A stretch of 64,000 nt of DNA from Emydura subglobosa (lineage: Eukaryota > Chordata > Testudines > Chelidae): NCBI GenBank assembly GCA_007922225.1, contig ML679961.1, positions 5,129,702 through 5,193,701 of the forward strand, written 5' to 3'. This document shows, piece after piece, positions 8,737-20,395 of the stretch (positions within the stretch are counted from its first letter, which is position 1; each line of letters begins with the position of its first letter). The position numbers and the translations under genes are program-made. The notes under the pieces are model-generated. The model was given only the letters and a program-made list of their open reading frames with translations. It did no database searches and was not told the DNA's origin.

Positions 8737-11700
8737 ATCACATCCCTCCTTGCCTTATGATCTGTGAATGAGAATCCAGCACTGGTAGGGTTGTCTAAGC
8801 ATTACTGTAACAGAAATAGTGGCACATCCATTCCCTCCCGCCAACTGCAACAAGCAAAAGAGGGCGCAAGAAAGGTTCAATCACCGGTATAAAGAGCCAG
8901 CTTCCCTGGTGTATAGGAATCCCCAGTAGCTTGTTCTCCCCCACCGTCTCCTGGCCCTGCAGCATAGTGGGCATTCCAGAGGCTGGAGGAGAGCTAGAGT
9001 GGAGTTGTTATGAGGACATTGTGCTCCTGCCATCCTGTGTTGGCACAACAGCCCCAAGAAGCTATTCCAGCTGGCACAAATTGGAGCAGCTTTGAGTCTC
9101 TTTGAGGGCCAGATGAGTCCCTGGCTGACCACAGGATCAGGGGAGGGGGGAGCCTGCAGAAGGGCCATGCATATGTCCTTGAGTACAGTGCTATGTGAGG
9201 TAAGGAAGCAGAATCTGGTCCTTGTGTATTTTGATTTACAAAGCAGAACCCAGGGCTCTAGGGTCCCTTGAAGGCACCTTGGCTTAGAGCGCGAGTGCTG
9301 CATGTACAATGATCGAAAGCTGGCATCCTGCATTCCAAGGACAATGAGCTGTCTTGGCACACAGAGAACAAAGGTTTGCACCAGAGTGTAAACAAAGGCG
9401 CCCATTCTTGGGAACGGCTGAACTCTTTTGGCTGAAAGTTTCAACCCAAATAGTTAAACTTTGGAAAAGTTACAAGCAATAGACACTAGGGTCCAGAGTG
9501 TCAGGCAATCTAAATAATGGGTGTGTTACCAGCCGTGCTATAATAATATAGTTCAGATATATCTTTCCTGTCCTTCCAGCATCCCAGCTCTCTTTAGGTA
9601 AATAGGGATCCATTCTGATTATTCCTTAGGGATCTTTTCAAACCCCCAAACATCAGACAAAATGCACAAGCACATGTTACAGTAATAATAATAATAAAAG
9701 ATTACGTTATTTTGGTCCAAGGGGTCCAATTAATTGGCTTTTTTGGTGTGAAATATTTTGGATCGATTGCAATATATTGTTCAATTTGCTACAAATTATT
9801 CCAGGTCTGAGAAAATAGCCACATCTGAAATAGATTGCAACTGGGTTTTCAGTCAAATTTCTCTTACATTCCAGGAAAATGAGCCTAATCAGACAGAGAC
9901 TTTTAGCAGGACCTTCAGATTGTCCTTGCATTTACCACATTGCTCTTCTTTCATCCCTTCTGTATCTCAGGCCTAATTAGATCCAGTGAGGCTGTGTCCA
10001 GGTTGGATTGGACAAAATTATTCTCTTCTTTTTGGCCTCTATCTGCATTTTCATTAGATATGCCCATGCCCCGTTTTGTCCTCACTTCTCTGCATCATTT
10101 CCTCACTACCGAAGTGCTCTTTGTGCTTCCGGTGGTGGCGTCTGCTTTTCCCAGCCATCAGATTTTAATGTTACACTCTTTGGCTTCCACACAAGCCACT
10201 CAGGAGAGTAAAGTGACCCATGCCAATGTCTGCAGCATTGGGGCCTAACAATTCTCTCTTTTCTATTGCCTCTGCTCTGACCTCTGAGCCAGCTCGTTTG
10301 GAATATCTGAGTGACGCACTGAGCAGGGCAATTTATTTGGAGAAAGAACAAAAAGCAAAATCTGTTCATTGTGCACTGAAACTAGCTCCCTGTTGGGAAT
10401 TTAGGCATTTGGATTTGCAGACTTCACACAGGCACATTGTTGCCTCTTCCACACACATAAGGCAGAGACACAAGAGACACACCTGCTCCTCTCTGTGGCG
10501 TGGTTGGATCAGACATGGGGTACAGATCACGCATTAGCTGGAGACAACGGAGGTTATGGGAGCACATTCCACTTTCCTGTGATCTGCTGGAAGCCCCTCC
10601 ATGACCCGTGAACTTTTGGGCTCCATCAGTATTACAGGGCATGGTAGGCTGGAGGGGAAGGACTCTAGGAAATGGCCCAATCCAAAGACCATTGAAGATA
10701 ATGGAAAACGTCCCATTGACTTCAGCGAGCTTTGGGTCAGGGCCCATATTCCTACATTAGGTCAGCCTACCTTAGGATGAAATTTGTAGCAATTGCTCCC
10801 CTCCATAGCTTTAACAGAAGGCAAATCAGGCAGCAGCGTATGGCTGGGGGTGTGGAAGGGCCAAGAGATATAGTGTTGGTGCCACAGGAGACCTATTTGG
10901 GAAGTGTGGATGGGCCAAGATCCCCTCTATCTACTACTCTTTGTTTTCCACAAGCACTGCTAGACATTCTGCTTAGCCACCCGCCCCCATTTTCCAGTGC
11001 AGTGGAGACCCCATGAGCGGTGGATCTGTTCTCCCAATCGCCCCCTTTCCCTTTGCAAGGCAGGAATTGGCTCGTGATTTCATCTTGATCTTCCGCAGCA
11101 AGTTAGCCCTCTCTCTCTTGTGTGTAGGTGTGTATAGGCAGACATGTTCCAATACTCCTGCAGTCAGGCTACTACAGCAAGGCCCGTGCAATGCGAGTCA
11201 CTCAAGACCAGGGTCCCAGGAGGCACATGTGTTTGGCAATTGAACATGTACCAGCTATTGGCTTATCCCTGACCTACTTCCATTTGGAGTGAACAGGAGC
11301 CCTTCCCTTCCCTAGCCTTTCACTGTTTTGACCTGAAATCCTGGTGGTGCCAGGCAAGGCCTCCAAGCTAGGCTGATGGCTTGGATGCTCGTTGTTTCCC
11401 ATGTTAATAACCAATGTTCACGTCTGAGCAAGACGGCAGCACTCTAAAACGTTTTGAAACTATTAGAGCCAGTCTTGAGACCTTGCATACACCGCTCTGC
11501 CGGTTTCAGAAGACTCTGTGTTTTGTTTTACATCAATGGACTGATAACAATGAAGAGGATTCTGAGTGCACTGAAAGCACTCACAGAAGCCTGCAGAGAA
11601 GGTAGATAATAGGACAACAGGATTGCCACGGTTTGCTGCTCTGGCTGAGGAGTCGTTGCATTATCCTGCATGGGGCCCTGGAAGTTTACATATAGCACAG

Positions 11701-11796
11701 TAAAGGCCCAATTCTGGGCGATGCATGCTCTGCTCCCACTGACCTGAAGGAGAGTTTCATGCAAGTAGAATGGAGCCCTAGCTATTGATTAGGATG
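8737..11796. other. Intergenic, no gene recognised
   Basis: Contains the longest frame of the window (187 codons, reverse, 8881-9444), which resembles no protein I know and is within chance expectation. A (taa)n run lies at about 9683-9698. A diverged palindromic dispersed segment lies near 10670-10745 ("gtcccattgacttcag" followed by "gggtcagggccc"). Nothing else is identifiable. Confidence 0.55.
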
Positions 11797-11985
11797 TCAT
11801 AGTATCGTCGAAGACGCATATTAGGTCATCTGTTCTATCCCCTGACAGTGCAAGATTTCTATGTTTACTAGGGTTCAGAGCATTGCAATTGTAAGTACCC
11901 CAAGTACAGTGATTTCCATCACTTCCCATGCTAGACTATTCCACACCCCCCTAGCCTTCCTTCCTTTCCCAGAAGCTTAGCCTGA
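11797..11985 (-). mobile_element. CR1-like LINE 3' fragment, diverged
   Basis: The + strand shows "aggtcatctgttctatcccc" and "catcacttcccatgctagac", which correspond in order to the antisense 3' region of CR1 ("atcatctagtcc" and "ccaccacttcccttgg"). Heavily diverged, with indels in between. Confidence 0.5.
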
Positions 11986-12640
11986 ATGTTCCACTTTTTG
12001 AATGTCATCTTCACACTGCCTGCCTCGTTCCTTCCTAGGCACTCCTGCAGTACAAACAGAAATGAATAAAGTCAATAGCAACCACACAATCATAAGGAAC
12101 GCCAAGGTACACAGCACTGGAGCCAGAAGGGTCCTAAAAGGTTTTATGCTCCCTAAAGAAGAAACACATTGCCCAGCTCTGAAACACAGCCGCATATTGG
12201 CAGCCAGACACAGACTGAGGGCCTAATACTGCAGGATGCTGAGTATCCCTGAGGGATGTTAAGAGCCCTCGATTCCCACTAGCTCCAATGGAAGTGGAGG
12301 GGACTCAGCCTTCGCCTCTTTCAGGATGATTCCCGACCAGAGCAGAGGAAACCTCCAGAAGTGTTTGGGGCAGGGAGGAGAGTTAGGGGTACAGTCTCAG
12401 ATCTCACCGTTCAGATCACACGTTTGGCTTGCTGGTTCTGGCTCACAGGCTCAGCATCTCACTGACTGCCCTGCGTGTGGTCAGAAAGGAATTTTTCCTC
12501 AGATCAGATTGGTAGGGATCTTATGGGGCTTCTATCTTCCGCTGCAGGTCGTGGGTGCCAGGATTATCTGGGTAAATCTCACTTGATCAGTTCCCTGATG
12601 TTGCAGGGGCCTTGGGCACACGGTAGTTTAGTCTTCTGTG
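11986..12640. other. Intergenic with one palindromic dispersed segment
   Basis: Near 12218-12305 the phrases "gagggcctaatactgcagga", "ctgagtatccctgagg" and "tccaatggaagtggagg" resemble a palindromic dispersed repeat seen at several other places in the window. The rest shows nothing recognisable. Confidence 0.45.
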
Positions 12641-12785
12641 GACTGTAATACTTCAGTCTACTTTGGTTTATTGGGTGTAGCGTGTGAGCGCTGGGTGGTG
12701 CTGGTGGCCTGTGCCATCCAGGAGGTTAGACTAGATGACCTGGTGGTCCCTTTTGGCTTTAAACTCTATGAGTATGACTCTGCCA
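12641..12785 (+). mobile_element. CR1-like LINE 3' end
   Basis: "gttagactagatgacctggt" followed by "ggtcccttttggctttaaac" and "ctatgagtatg" is the 3' terminal motif of CR1-type LINEs. The same terminus recurs at 48600-48720 with "agactagatggtcatattgg". Confidence 0.7.
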
Positions 12786-14359
12786 GTGACGATATGGCCA
12801 TGAAGATTCACGTGCACCTTCACTATGAAGGTGCAAACACTGGCACACATTTTCCTTCTCCGTCTCTTCCTTATGTGCAAGTGATAGGATTCGTACTTAC
12901 CAAACCCTATTGCCTTCAGTGCAAAGTGCCGGCCAATGTTACATGAGACTGTAACATTTCAACAGGAGAACTAGGCCCTGATCCTAGTTTCAAGGGGCAC
13001 TGGTTATTGAAGTAAAGTTATGCATATGCTTATGTGCTAGAGAGGAGCTCTTGCTTGTATTAATGTGTTTAGTTTTGGTCTTGTGGCTGGCTCTCCACCT
13101 TCAATCCATCACCACAGGAACAGACAGCATTGGGCTGCATGGAACGTAAGCGAACGTACTGCATGAAGAGCGGTAGGAGAAAATGGAATGCTATTTCACC
13201 ATATGTGTCTCCTCAGTGAGTCACATGCCCTCTTGGCTGTCCAACGTCTGAGCTCCCCAAGCCCTGTATGTTAAAGACAATGGGGAAGCCTCAAGCAGAA
13301 CTGACACTCCAAAGCATTCTCCGTATGTGTCGCATGTGGAAGACCTGGGGCCCACTGCAAGTCAAGGTCAGTGGGACTTTTGCTATAGATGAGGGCAAAA
13401 TTAGGTCGATGATTGGCATAATGGAAATGATTGAAGTTGATGTTTCTGGAGCTCGGACACCAACAGCTAATAGTTTAAATGCAACATTTTCAGTTAAATA
13501 CTGGAACAGTCAGATGCTGTATTCGTGCGGAAGAATATACCTCCCGTGCAATAGAAAAGTGATGATGGCAAGCTATGGAGTAGGCCCAGACGTTCCTGCA
13601 GACCTGGCGTATTCTATGTGTATTGTGGTTGTGCCTAGAGGTCCCATCGCACTCGGTGTCCTACAAACACGTCGTACGGGACAGTGGCTGCCTAAAAAGC
13701 CTCCAATCTAATTTTAATCAAGGTGAGTCAGGTGGGTGGAGATAAGAATTGGAAGGGGGGGGGGCTGAAGAGGGATAAGGGTATATCTGATCAGAACACC
13801 TAGACATATGTACAATTAGAGGGTTCTGAGTGAGTTAATTTCTTGTGTTAACTTTAAAACATGAATAAGCAAGAAAGTCTCTGCAATCTCTACAGGCATC
13901 TGCCTAGCCATTGCAGATGGATTACCACAATCACATCATTTCTGTTAGCCTCTGGGGTTTCTCCTTCCAACACACTGCCCTCTTGCACTACAGCAGACCT
14001 GTCCCTCTTTGTAGAGAATGACTTTCCTACCAAGGACAAGGATAGGATGTCAACGTGTCTCTTGCCATGTTAGTTCATTAGAAAATTACTCCAGTGGAGC
14101 GCTACCTGTTTACGCCAGCTGAGAATCTGACTCGGAATGTGCTCTGGTCCTACCAGGATTGTAACTGTGGTGCTACACTGGACAGATGGACATTACAATG
14201 TGGGTGGACATGGACTGTGTAAATATCCTCTGCATTAGCAAAGAAAATACAGAAAAGACACTGGTCAGGTACTTCTGGCAGAAATTTGCTATTTCGAAGC
14301 CTTATATATATATATGTGAAAAAGGTCTCCCTTTAATGTAGGTTATTGCTGGGGGACAG
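12786..14359. other. Intergenic, no gene recognised
   Basis: A 147-codon forward frame at 13268-13711 has no recognisable motif and no upstream promoter or splice context I can defend. "gtcagtgggacttttgctat" near 13367 resembles the palindromic dispersed repeat. A run of 10 G lies near 13755 and a short (ta)n near 14305. Confidence 0.5.
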
Positions 14360-15015
14360 TGTGATGGGGTATACACATCCTGACCTAGCATGGAAGGGGT
14401 GAGGAAGCTGCTTTGGGCTGGAGTAGCCTGGCCTCTCCACACCTGCGAGTCACGGCAGGATTGGAGGAGGAGTTAAAAGGAGGAAACTCCACATAGATGG
14501 GAGCCACCTTAGGAAGGGAGAAAGCTGTTGAGCATCTCCAGTCCCAAGGAGAGGTCTTACAGCCAGCCGAGCCCCAGCCCCCACAGATGGAGGGTGCAGA
14601 TCCCCTGAGCTAAAAGGGGGAAAAGACTTAGACTTGCACTGGAGACGTAGAACTCTGACGTGACGTGGATACTCACAGAGGCCCATAGCCTGGAGGGAGC
14701 CAGCGACAGGTTTTTCTTTTCCGTCATACCTTCATTGTACCTCGTTGGCCAACCGCAGGCTGGTTTGTTATTTCACCCTGAGAGGGGCAGAAACCACCAA
14801 GAGGCCCTGGCCAGATGGCTGAGCGTTGGCCCACTGGAAAGACGTCCCCAGAGGCACCCGCCATGGATCCTAAAGGGGGTGCTCTGCCGTGGACAGATTC
14901 GGGATAGATGGGCAGCGATCTATTGTGTGCTTCTGCTCTGGCCGGCTCTCCCTGTCCCCAGCACACGGCGGCAGCTGCTGGATGTTGAGCCTCCACAGGC
15001 GTCTTTGTTCTTTAA
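14360..15015 (+). mobile_element. Possible LTR-type fragment
   Basis: The segment opens with tgtgatggggtatacac, a TG start like that of turtle gypsy-type LTRs as I recall them, then runs through GC-rich sequence with "cccacagatggagggtgcag" and "cctgagaggggcagaaacc". I did not find a matching CA end with a target duplication: the preceding gacag recurs at 14705 but without a clean terminus. The 124- and 90-codon frames here are therefore not treated as genes. This is a tentative call. Confidence 0.3.
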
Positions 15016-16199
15016 GATTTCCGTGCCGTACTGAAAGGAGGTCTCAGCTTGAAGAAAAGCTAATAAGTGCTTATTATATTGATTATCACAGTGGGATTAA
15101 GCTAATCCCTTGAGGGATCAATTCACTATTGTTAAATGTGCTAGTTCTTGACTAACCGAAAGGCTGGGCTAGTGGAAACAATAATCCTACCTGTGGGTGC
15201 CAGCTCCCACTGAGACAGGCTTTTCTCTTCTGCCCTCCAGCACATTCGTCCGCTTTAGCCTGGTCAGACCTCAAGGACCACGTTGGCTCCCCCGCGGGAG
15301 GAACTCACGGCCGGGAACAAGTTGACTGACGGGCCTAATTTTCAGTTATGATATTGGTCCATGCTGGAGCATAACGTGGTGCTGAAGTGGGCAGAAACAG
15401 CCCATAAGCAGAGCCCCTTTGCAGTGTGGCTCCTGGGTGGCCAAAACTCTATTCTGGCCCTATTCCTAATGACTGATGTGGGGCAGATTGGGGGCATGGC
15501 CAGAGAGTACTGTACTGCGGCTGGTCTCTGCTTCTGAGTCTCAGGACTGCTCTGAGTCACACTGGGGCTGCGTAATGCCCTGCGCAGCCCCAGAGCACGG
15601 GGAACGTTCTCCCCTTCCTCTTTGCACCTTTCCCAAAGGCAGGAACCAGAGAAACTGAGAATCAAAGCCTACATGTTTCCTTCACGGAGTTTCCCCAGCA
15701 CTAGGACTGTCAGATTCCACACCGACACTGGGCCAGGCAAGGACCTAGGTAGGCAGCTTCGGTTGTGAAGATGGCGTGGGAGAGTAGGGGCTTGCTCGGG
15801 CAGGGCCCTTGGCCCTGTGGACCCCGGATGGAAACGTAGTCACGCTTGCCAATGGAAGAGACTGTTAGGATTCCACACTAAAGGGAAATTCTTTGTCTGC
15901 ATTTCTTTGCATTGTAGCAGCTAACAGGAACCAAGCAACCGCAGCTATTGTACTGCCACGAATCTTGTTCTAATATCAGACGGTGATGTTCAGCTATTAA
16001 AATTAAATTCATCAGGTTAGTCCTATAATCCCGTATCACTGATGATTTCAGGAAGCGGAACCCAGCGTTGCAGTCTCTCGGGCTGTCTTACTCCGTGCTG
16101 AGCACCTTTGTCTTTCTGGAATAAAACGAAAAAAAGAAACAAGTTAATGTTCACTCGTGCCCAAGTGGGTTATTACACCTGGAAGTTAGATTACTCTAA
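15016..16199. other. Intergenic, nothing recognised
   Basis: No exon or repeat termini identified; frames reach about 107 codons without similarity. Confidence 0.5.
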
Positions 16200-16201
16200 A
16201 T

Positions 16202-16973
16202 CTGACTTTTCCTAGATTCCAAGACCAGAAGAGACCATTGTCATCATCCGGTCTGACTTCCTGTGTAACTCAGGCCAGAGAACTATGCTAAAATGATTCC
16301 TGGAGCAGATCCTTCAGAAAAGAGATCCAACATTGATTTTACAATTGTCAGTGATGGAGAATCAACCCTCCATCCTTAGTAAATTGTTCCAATTGTTAAT
16401 TGCACTTACTGCTAAAAATTTACACCTTATTTCCAGTCTGAATTTGTCTGGCTTCAACTCCAAGTCATAGGATCATGTTATACCTTTCTCTGTTAGACTG
16501 AAAAGCTCATTATTAAATATTTGTTCCCCATGTACATAGCTATAGACTGTAATCAAATCACCCCTTAACCTTCTCTTTATTAAACTATATTGATTGAGCT
16601 CTTTCAGTCTGTCACAATAAGGCATGTTTTCTAAGCCTTTAATCTTTCTTGTGGTTCTTCGCCGAAGCCTCTCCGGTTTACCAACATCCTTCTTGAATTG
16701 TGAGCATCAGAACGGGATGCAATATTCCAGCAATGGTCTCACCAGTGCCAAAATCAGAGGTAAAATAGCCTCTCTACTCCTACTCAAGATTCCCCTGTTT
16801 ATGAATCCAAGGATTGCATTCGCTCTTTTGGCCACAGTGTTGCACTGGGAGCTCATGTCCAGCTGATTATCCATTATAGCCCCCAAATCTTTTTCAGAGT
16901 CACTGATTCCCAGGATAGAGTTCCCCATCCTGTAAGTATGGCCTGCATTCTTAATTCCTACATGTATACATTT
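16202..16973 (-). mobile_element. Outer CR1 LINE, 3' part (left half of a split copy)
   Basis: The antisense CR1 landmarks run in order: "caagaccagaagagaccatt" (16220), "tcagtgatggagaatcaacc" (16350), "cagtctgaatttgtctggct" (16435), "gtaatcaaatcaccccttaa" (16549), "ttgagctctttcagtctgtc" (16594), then the C-terminal coding part. The reverse frame 17042-16707 contains LGAIMDNQLDMSSQCNTVAKRAN and LILALVRPLLEYCIPF, hallmarks of the CR1 ORF2 C-terminus. Similarity stops after "atgtatacattta" and resumes at about 19880, where "attgtttgcttgcacccag" continues the same element, so this copy was split by the forward CR1 between. Confidence 0.9.
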
Positions 16974-17686
16974 AGATGAAATGCTCCGGGAGATTTGAAA
17001 GACTACAAAAGCAGAAACCACAAAAATAATGGGGGATTTCAACTATCCTCATATTGACTGGGTATGTGTTATCTCAGGATGGGATGCAGAGATAAAATTT
17101 CTAGACACAATAAATGACTGCATCTTGGAGCAACGTGTCCTGGAACCCAAAAGGGGAGAGGCTATTTTTTATTTAGTCCTAAGGGGTGCAAAGGATCTGG
17201 TCCAAGACACGAATATCGCTGAAGCACTTGGTAATAGCGACCATAATATAATTATATTTAACATACTTATAGGGGGGAAAATGCCAAAGAAACCCACCAT
17301 AGTAGTATTTAACATCAAAAGGGGAGCTACATAAAAATGAGGAAGCTAGTTAAATGGAGATTAAAAGCAAAAGCCACAAAGGTGAAACGCCTCCAAACTG
17401 CATGGAGGCTATTTAAAAACACCATAATAGAGGCTCCAGTAAATGTACACCCAAATAATAAAAATCAGTCAGAGGACCAACAAAATGCCACTATCACTAA
17501 ACAGCAGAGTAAAAAAGGCTATTAGATATGAAAAGGCATCCTTTAAATATTGTACATCAAATGCTAGTGAGGCAAATAGAAAGGTGCATAAAGTCAGAAA
17601 AGAATGTGAAAAGAAACTAAGGACACAAAAACTAAACAACAAAAAGAAAAAAATTAAGGACAACAAAAGCAGGAACCTTGCCTAAC

Positions 17687-17992
17687 AGCGTGGCCATGTC
17701 TACACTGCAATTTAAACCCATGGCCGACCCATGCCAGCTGATTCAATTTAAACCCATGGCCGACCCATGCCAGCTGATTCAGGCTAAAGGGCTGTTTAAT
17801 TGCAGTGTAGACTTTCAGGCTTGGGCTGGAGCCAGGGCTCTAGGACCCTGCAAGACGGTAGGGTCCCAGAGCTCAGACTGTAGCACAAGCCGCAACATCT
17901 ACACAGCCCCTTAGCCCACGCCCCATGAGCCTGAGTCAGCTGGTATGGGCCAGCAGCATGTGTCTGCTTGCAGTGTAGACATGTCCGGGTGA
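17687..17992. mobile_element. MITE inside the inner CR1, with internal tandem duplication
   Basis: Perfect 16-bp inverted ends catgtctacactgcaa (17695-17710) and ttgcagtgtagacatg (17968-17983) mark the element; outer boundaries are approximate. It splits the CR1 ORF2 similarity, which resumes just after. The interior "cagccccttag" and "gcctgagtcagctgg" align in the same orientation with the copy at 48279-48508, so the two belong to one family. The 78-codon frame here is not a gene. Confidence 0.8.
17708..17779. repeat. 36-bp perfect tandem duplication
   Basis: 17708-17743 and 17744-17779 are identical 36-base units beginning caatttaaacccatggccga and ending ccagctgatt. The first base of each overlaps the end of the MITE's left inverted repeat. 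The copy of the same MITE at 48.3 kb shows no such doubling, so it arose in this copy or in a subfamily. Confidence 0.95.
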
Positions 17993-18297
17993 TCGAGGGG
18001 CTAAAGGGGCACTTAAGGAAGACCAGGCTGTTGCAGAGAAGCTGAATGAATTCTTTGCACTGCTCTTCACTGCAGAGGGCACGGGGAAGATTCCTACACT
18101 TTAGCCATTCTTTTTAGGTGACAAATCTGAGGAACGCTCTCAGATTGAGGTGTCAGTAGGGGAGGTTTTGGAACAAATTGCTAAACAATGATAAGTCCCC
18201 AGGAGCAGATGGGGATCATCTGCAGGAACTCAAATGTGAAATTACAGAGCTACTCACCATGGTACGTAAGCTATCACTTAAATCAGCCTCTGTGCTT

Positions 18298-18393
18298 GTA
18301 CAGAGGCATTTTAGCAATCAGCCAGGTGTGCAATCAATCCCAATCATTGGCAGTGGCGTGGACACCTGGCTGATTGCTAAAATGCCCCTGTAC
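18298..18393. repeat. 32-bp inverted repeat in the inner CR1
   Basis: Arms 18298-18329 and 18362-18393 are reverse complements with one mismatch (an a/g difference near the outer end), around a 32-bp loop. The arms include "attttagcaatcagccaggt". The segment lies in CR1 ORF2 between LTMVRKLSLKSAS and the ANVMPILK motif, where other CR1 copies have no such repeat as far as I recall. Confidence 0.93.
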
Positions 18394-19879
18394 GTACTAG
18401 CTAAGGGAAGGCTAGCTAATGTAATGCCGATTTTAAAAAATGACTCAGACGGTGATCCTGGCAATTACAAGCTGGTAAAGCTAACCTCAGTACCAGGCAA
18501 ATTGGTTGAAACTATAATAAAGAACAAAATTACTGGACACATAGATGACTATGATTTGTTGGGGAAAGAGTCAACATGGACTTTATAAAGGAGACTCATG
18601 CCTCCCCTCTATATTATAATTCTTTGAGGGAGTCAACAAGCATGTGGACAAAGGAGATTCAGCTGATATAGTGCACTTGGACTCACCAAAAACTCTTAAG
18701 CAAACTAAGCAGTCCCAAGCGAAATGGGAAGGTCCTCTCCTGGATCAGTAACTGGTGAAAAGACAGGAAAAAAGGGCTAGGAATAAATGGTCAGTTCTCA
18801 CAGTGGAGAGAGGTGAATAGTGGGGTACACCGAAGAGCTGTACTGGACCCAGCGCTATTCAGCATATTCATAGATGATCTGGAAAAAGGGGCAAAGAGTG
18901 AGCTGGCAGACGGTACAAAATTACTCACGATACAGTAATTAAGTCCAAAGCAGACGGTGGAGAGTCACAAAGGGATCTCACAACACTGGGTGTAAGAAAA
19001 TGGCAGATGCAATTCAGTGTTGATAAGTGGAAAGTAATGCACATTGGAAAACATAATCCCCACTATACAAAATGACGGGGTCTAAATCAGCTGTTACCAC
19101 TCAAGAAAGCGATCTTGGACTCACTGCGGATAGTTCTCTGAAAACATCCACTCCACATGCAGCGACAGTCAAAAAAGCTAACAGAATGTTGGAAAATCAT
19201 TAGGAAAGGGATAGACAGTAGATATCATAATACCACTATATAAATCAATGGTACACCATGCAGTTCTGGTCACTAAATGTAGTTCTGGTAAAAAACAATG
19301 GAAAAGATACAGAGAAGGGCAACAAAAATGATTAGGGGTTTGGAAAGCCTCCACATGAGAAGAGATTAAAAAGACAGGGACTTTTCAGCTTGGAAAAGAG
19401 ATGATTAAGGGGGGGATTTGATAGATGTTTATAAAATCATGACTGGTGTGAAGAAAGTGAATAAGAAAGTGTTATTTACTCCTTCACATAACACAAGAAC
19501 ACATGAAATTAAGAGGCAGCAGGTTTAAAACAAACAAAAGGAAGTACTTCACACACCACACGGTCAACCTGTGCAAGGGGATGTTGTGAAGGCCAAAACT
19601 ACAACAGGGTTTAAAAAAATAATTAGATACATTAATAGAGGATCTATCAATCGCTATTAGCCAAGATGGTCAGGGACACAACCCCATGCTTTGGGGTCCC
19701 TAGCCTCTGTTTGCCAGAAGTTGGGAGTAGATGACTGGGAATGGATCACTCAATTATTGCCTGTTCTGTTTATTTCTTCTGAAGCATCTGGCACTGGCCA
19801 CTGTTGGAAGACAGGATACCTGGCTGGATGGACCATTGCCGTGACCCAGCATGGCCAATCTCATATTATTATGCACATT

Positions 19880-20395
19880 TGGTATTAAAAAAATTATTGT
19901 TTGCTTGCACCCAGTTTACCAAGTGATCCAGAACTCTCTGTATCAGTGACCTCTCCTCTTCATTATCTACCACTCTTGGTCAGTGATGATTTTATGTTTT
20001 CTTCCAGGACATTAATCGAAATGTTAAATAGCGTAGAGCCAAGAACCAATTCCTGCAGGACCCCCCCTTGGAAAAACACCCGCTCAAGCTAATTCCCTAT
20101 TTACAAATGCATTTTGAGAGCTATCATTTAGCCAGCTTTTAATCCATTTAACATGTGCTATGTTCATTTTATTAGCAAGACAAGGTCGGTGAGGCAATAT
20201 CTTTTATTGGAGAAGTTGGCCCAATACAAGAGATGACCTCACCCACCTTGTCTCTCTAATATCCTGGGACCATCATGGCTACAACTACATTGCATAAATA
20301 TATCTTTCCAGTGTTTTAATCAAAATGCCTTGAAGTACCAACGTAAAAGCCTTACATAAGGCTAAAGTATATTACATCAACACTATGTCTTACAC
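19880..20395 (-). mobile_element. Outer CR1 LINE, upstream part (right half of the split copy)
   Basis: Antisense CR1 coding sequence resumes: "gtttgcttgcacccagttta" (19899), "agtgatgattttatgttttc" (19982), "ccaagaaccaattcctgcag" (20039), "ttagccagcttttaatccat" (20130), then after a palindromic insert "gttttaatcaaaatgcctt" and "agtatattacatcaacacta" (20366). This is the part of ORF2 immediately upstream of what ends at 16973, in the same orientation, so the two halves are one interrupted element. Confidence 0.85.
20179..20297. mobile_element. Small palindromic MITE within the outer CR1
   Basis: Two 32-bp arms, 20179-20210 and 20221-20252, are reverse complements at 27 of 32 positions with a 10-bp loop. 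They are followed by "tctctctaatatcctgggac" and "catggctacaactacattgc". The flanking CR1 sequence continues directly on both sides, so it is an insertion. The wording matches a dispersed reptile repeat I recall, here shortened to little more than its ends. Confidence 0.7.

Larger units (their letters stand above)
16974..19874 (+). mobile_element. Inner CR1 LINE inserted into the outer CR1
   Basis: A 5'-truncated forward CR1. It starts in the endonuclease domain: the frame from 17029 reads MGDFNYPHIDW and, later, EALGNSDHNIIIF, typical CR1 endonuclease motifs. After a MITE interruption, ORF2 resumes with EDQAVAEKLNEFF-like codons at about 18020, NNDKSPGADGDHLQEL at 18181 and ANVMPILKND with PGNYKLVKLTSVPGKLVE at 18415-18510. 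The RT palm is badly decayed (LDSPKTL in place of LDFSKAFD). The 3' end near 19790-19860 is the CR1 terminus "gatggaccattgccgtgacc". Both junctions show acattt (16968-16973 and 19875-19880), a possible short target duplication. No functional protein remains. Confidence 0.85.

Noticed and set aside
8881..9444. 187-codon reverse open frame, the longest in the window
   Set aside because: No motif or family recognised. With about 128,000 codons in six frames and a stop every 21 codons, roughly 0.75 frames of this length are expected by chance.
13268..13711. 147-codon forward frame as a possible exon
   Set aside because: No recognised domain, and no splice or promoter context I can defend. The middle overlaps a palindromic-repeat-like phrase.
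14355..14709. LTR with gacag target duplication (14355-14359 and 14705-14709)
   Set aside because: The base before the right copy does not give a CA terminus, and a 345-bp element would cut through apparently continuous sequence. Kept only as a possible LTR fragment.
17678..17914. Small protein with a repeated FKPMADPCQLIQ unit
   Set aside because: The repeat is the 36-bp DNA duplication in a MITE; there is no sign of coding selection.
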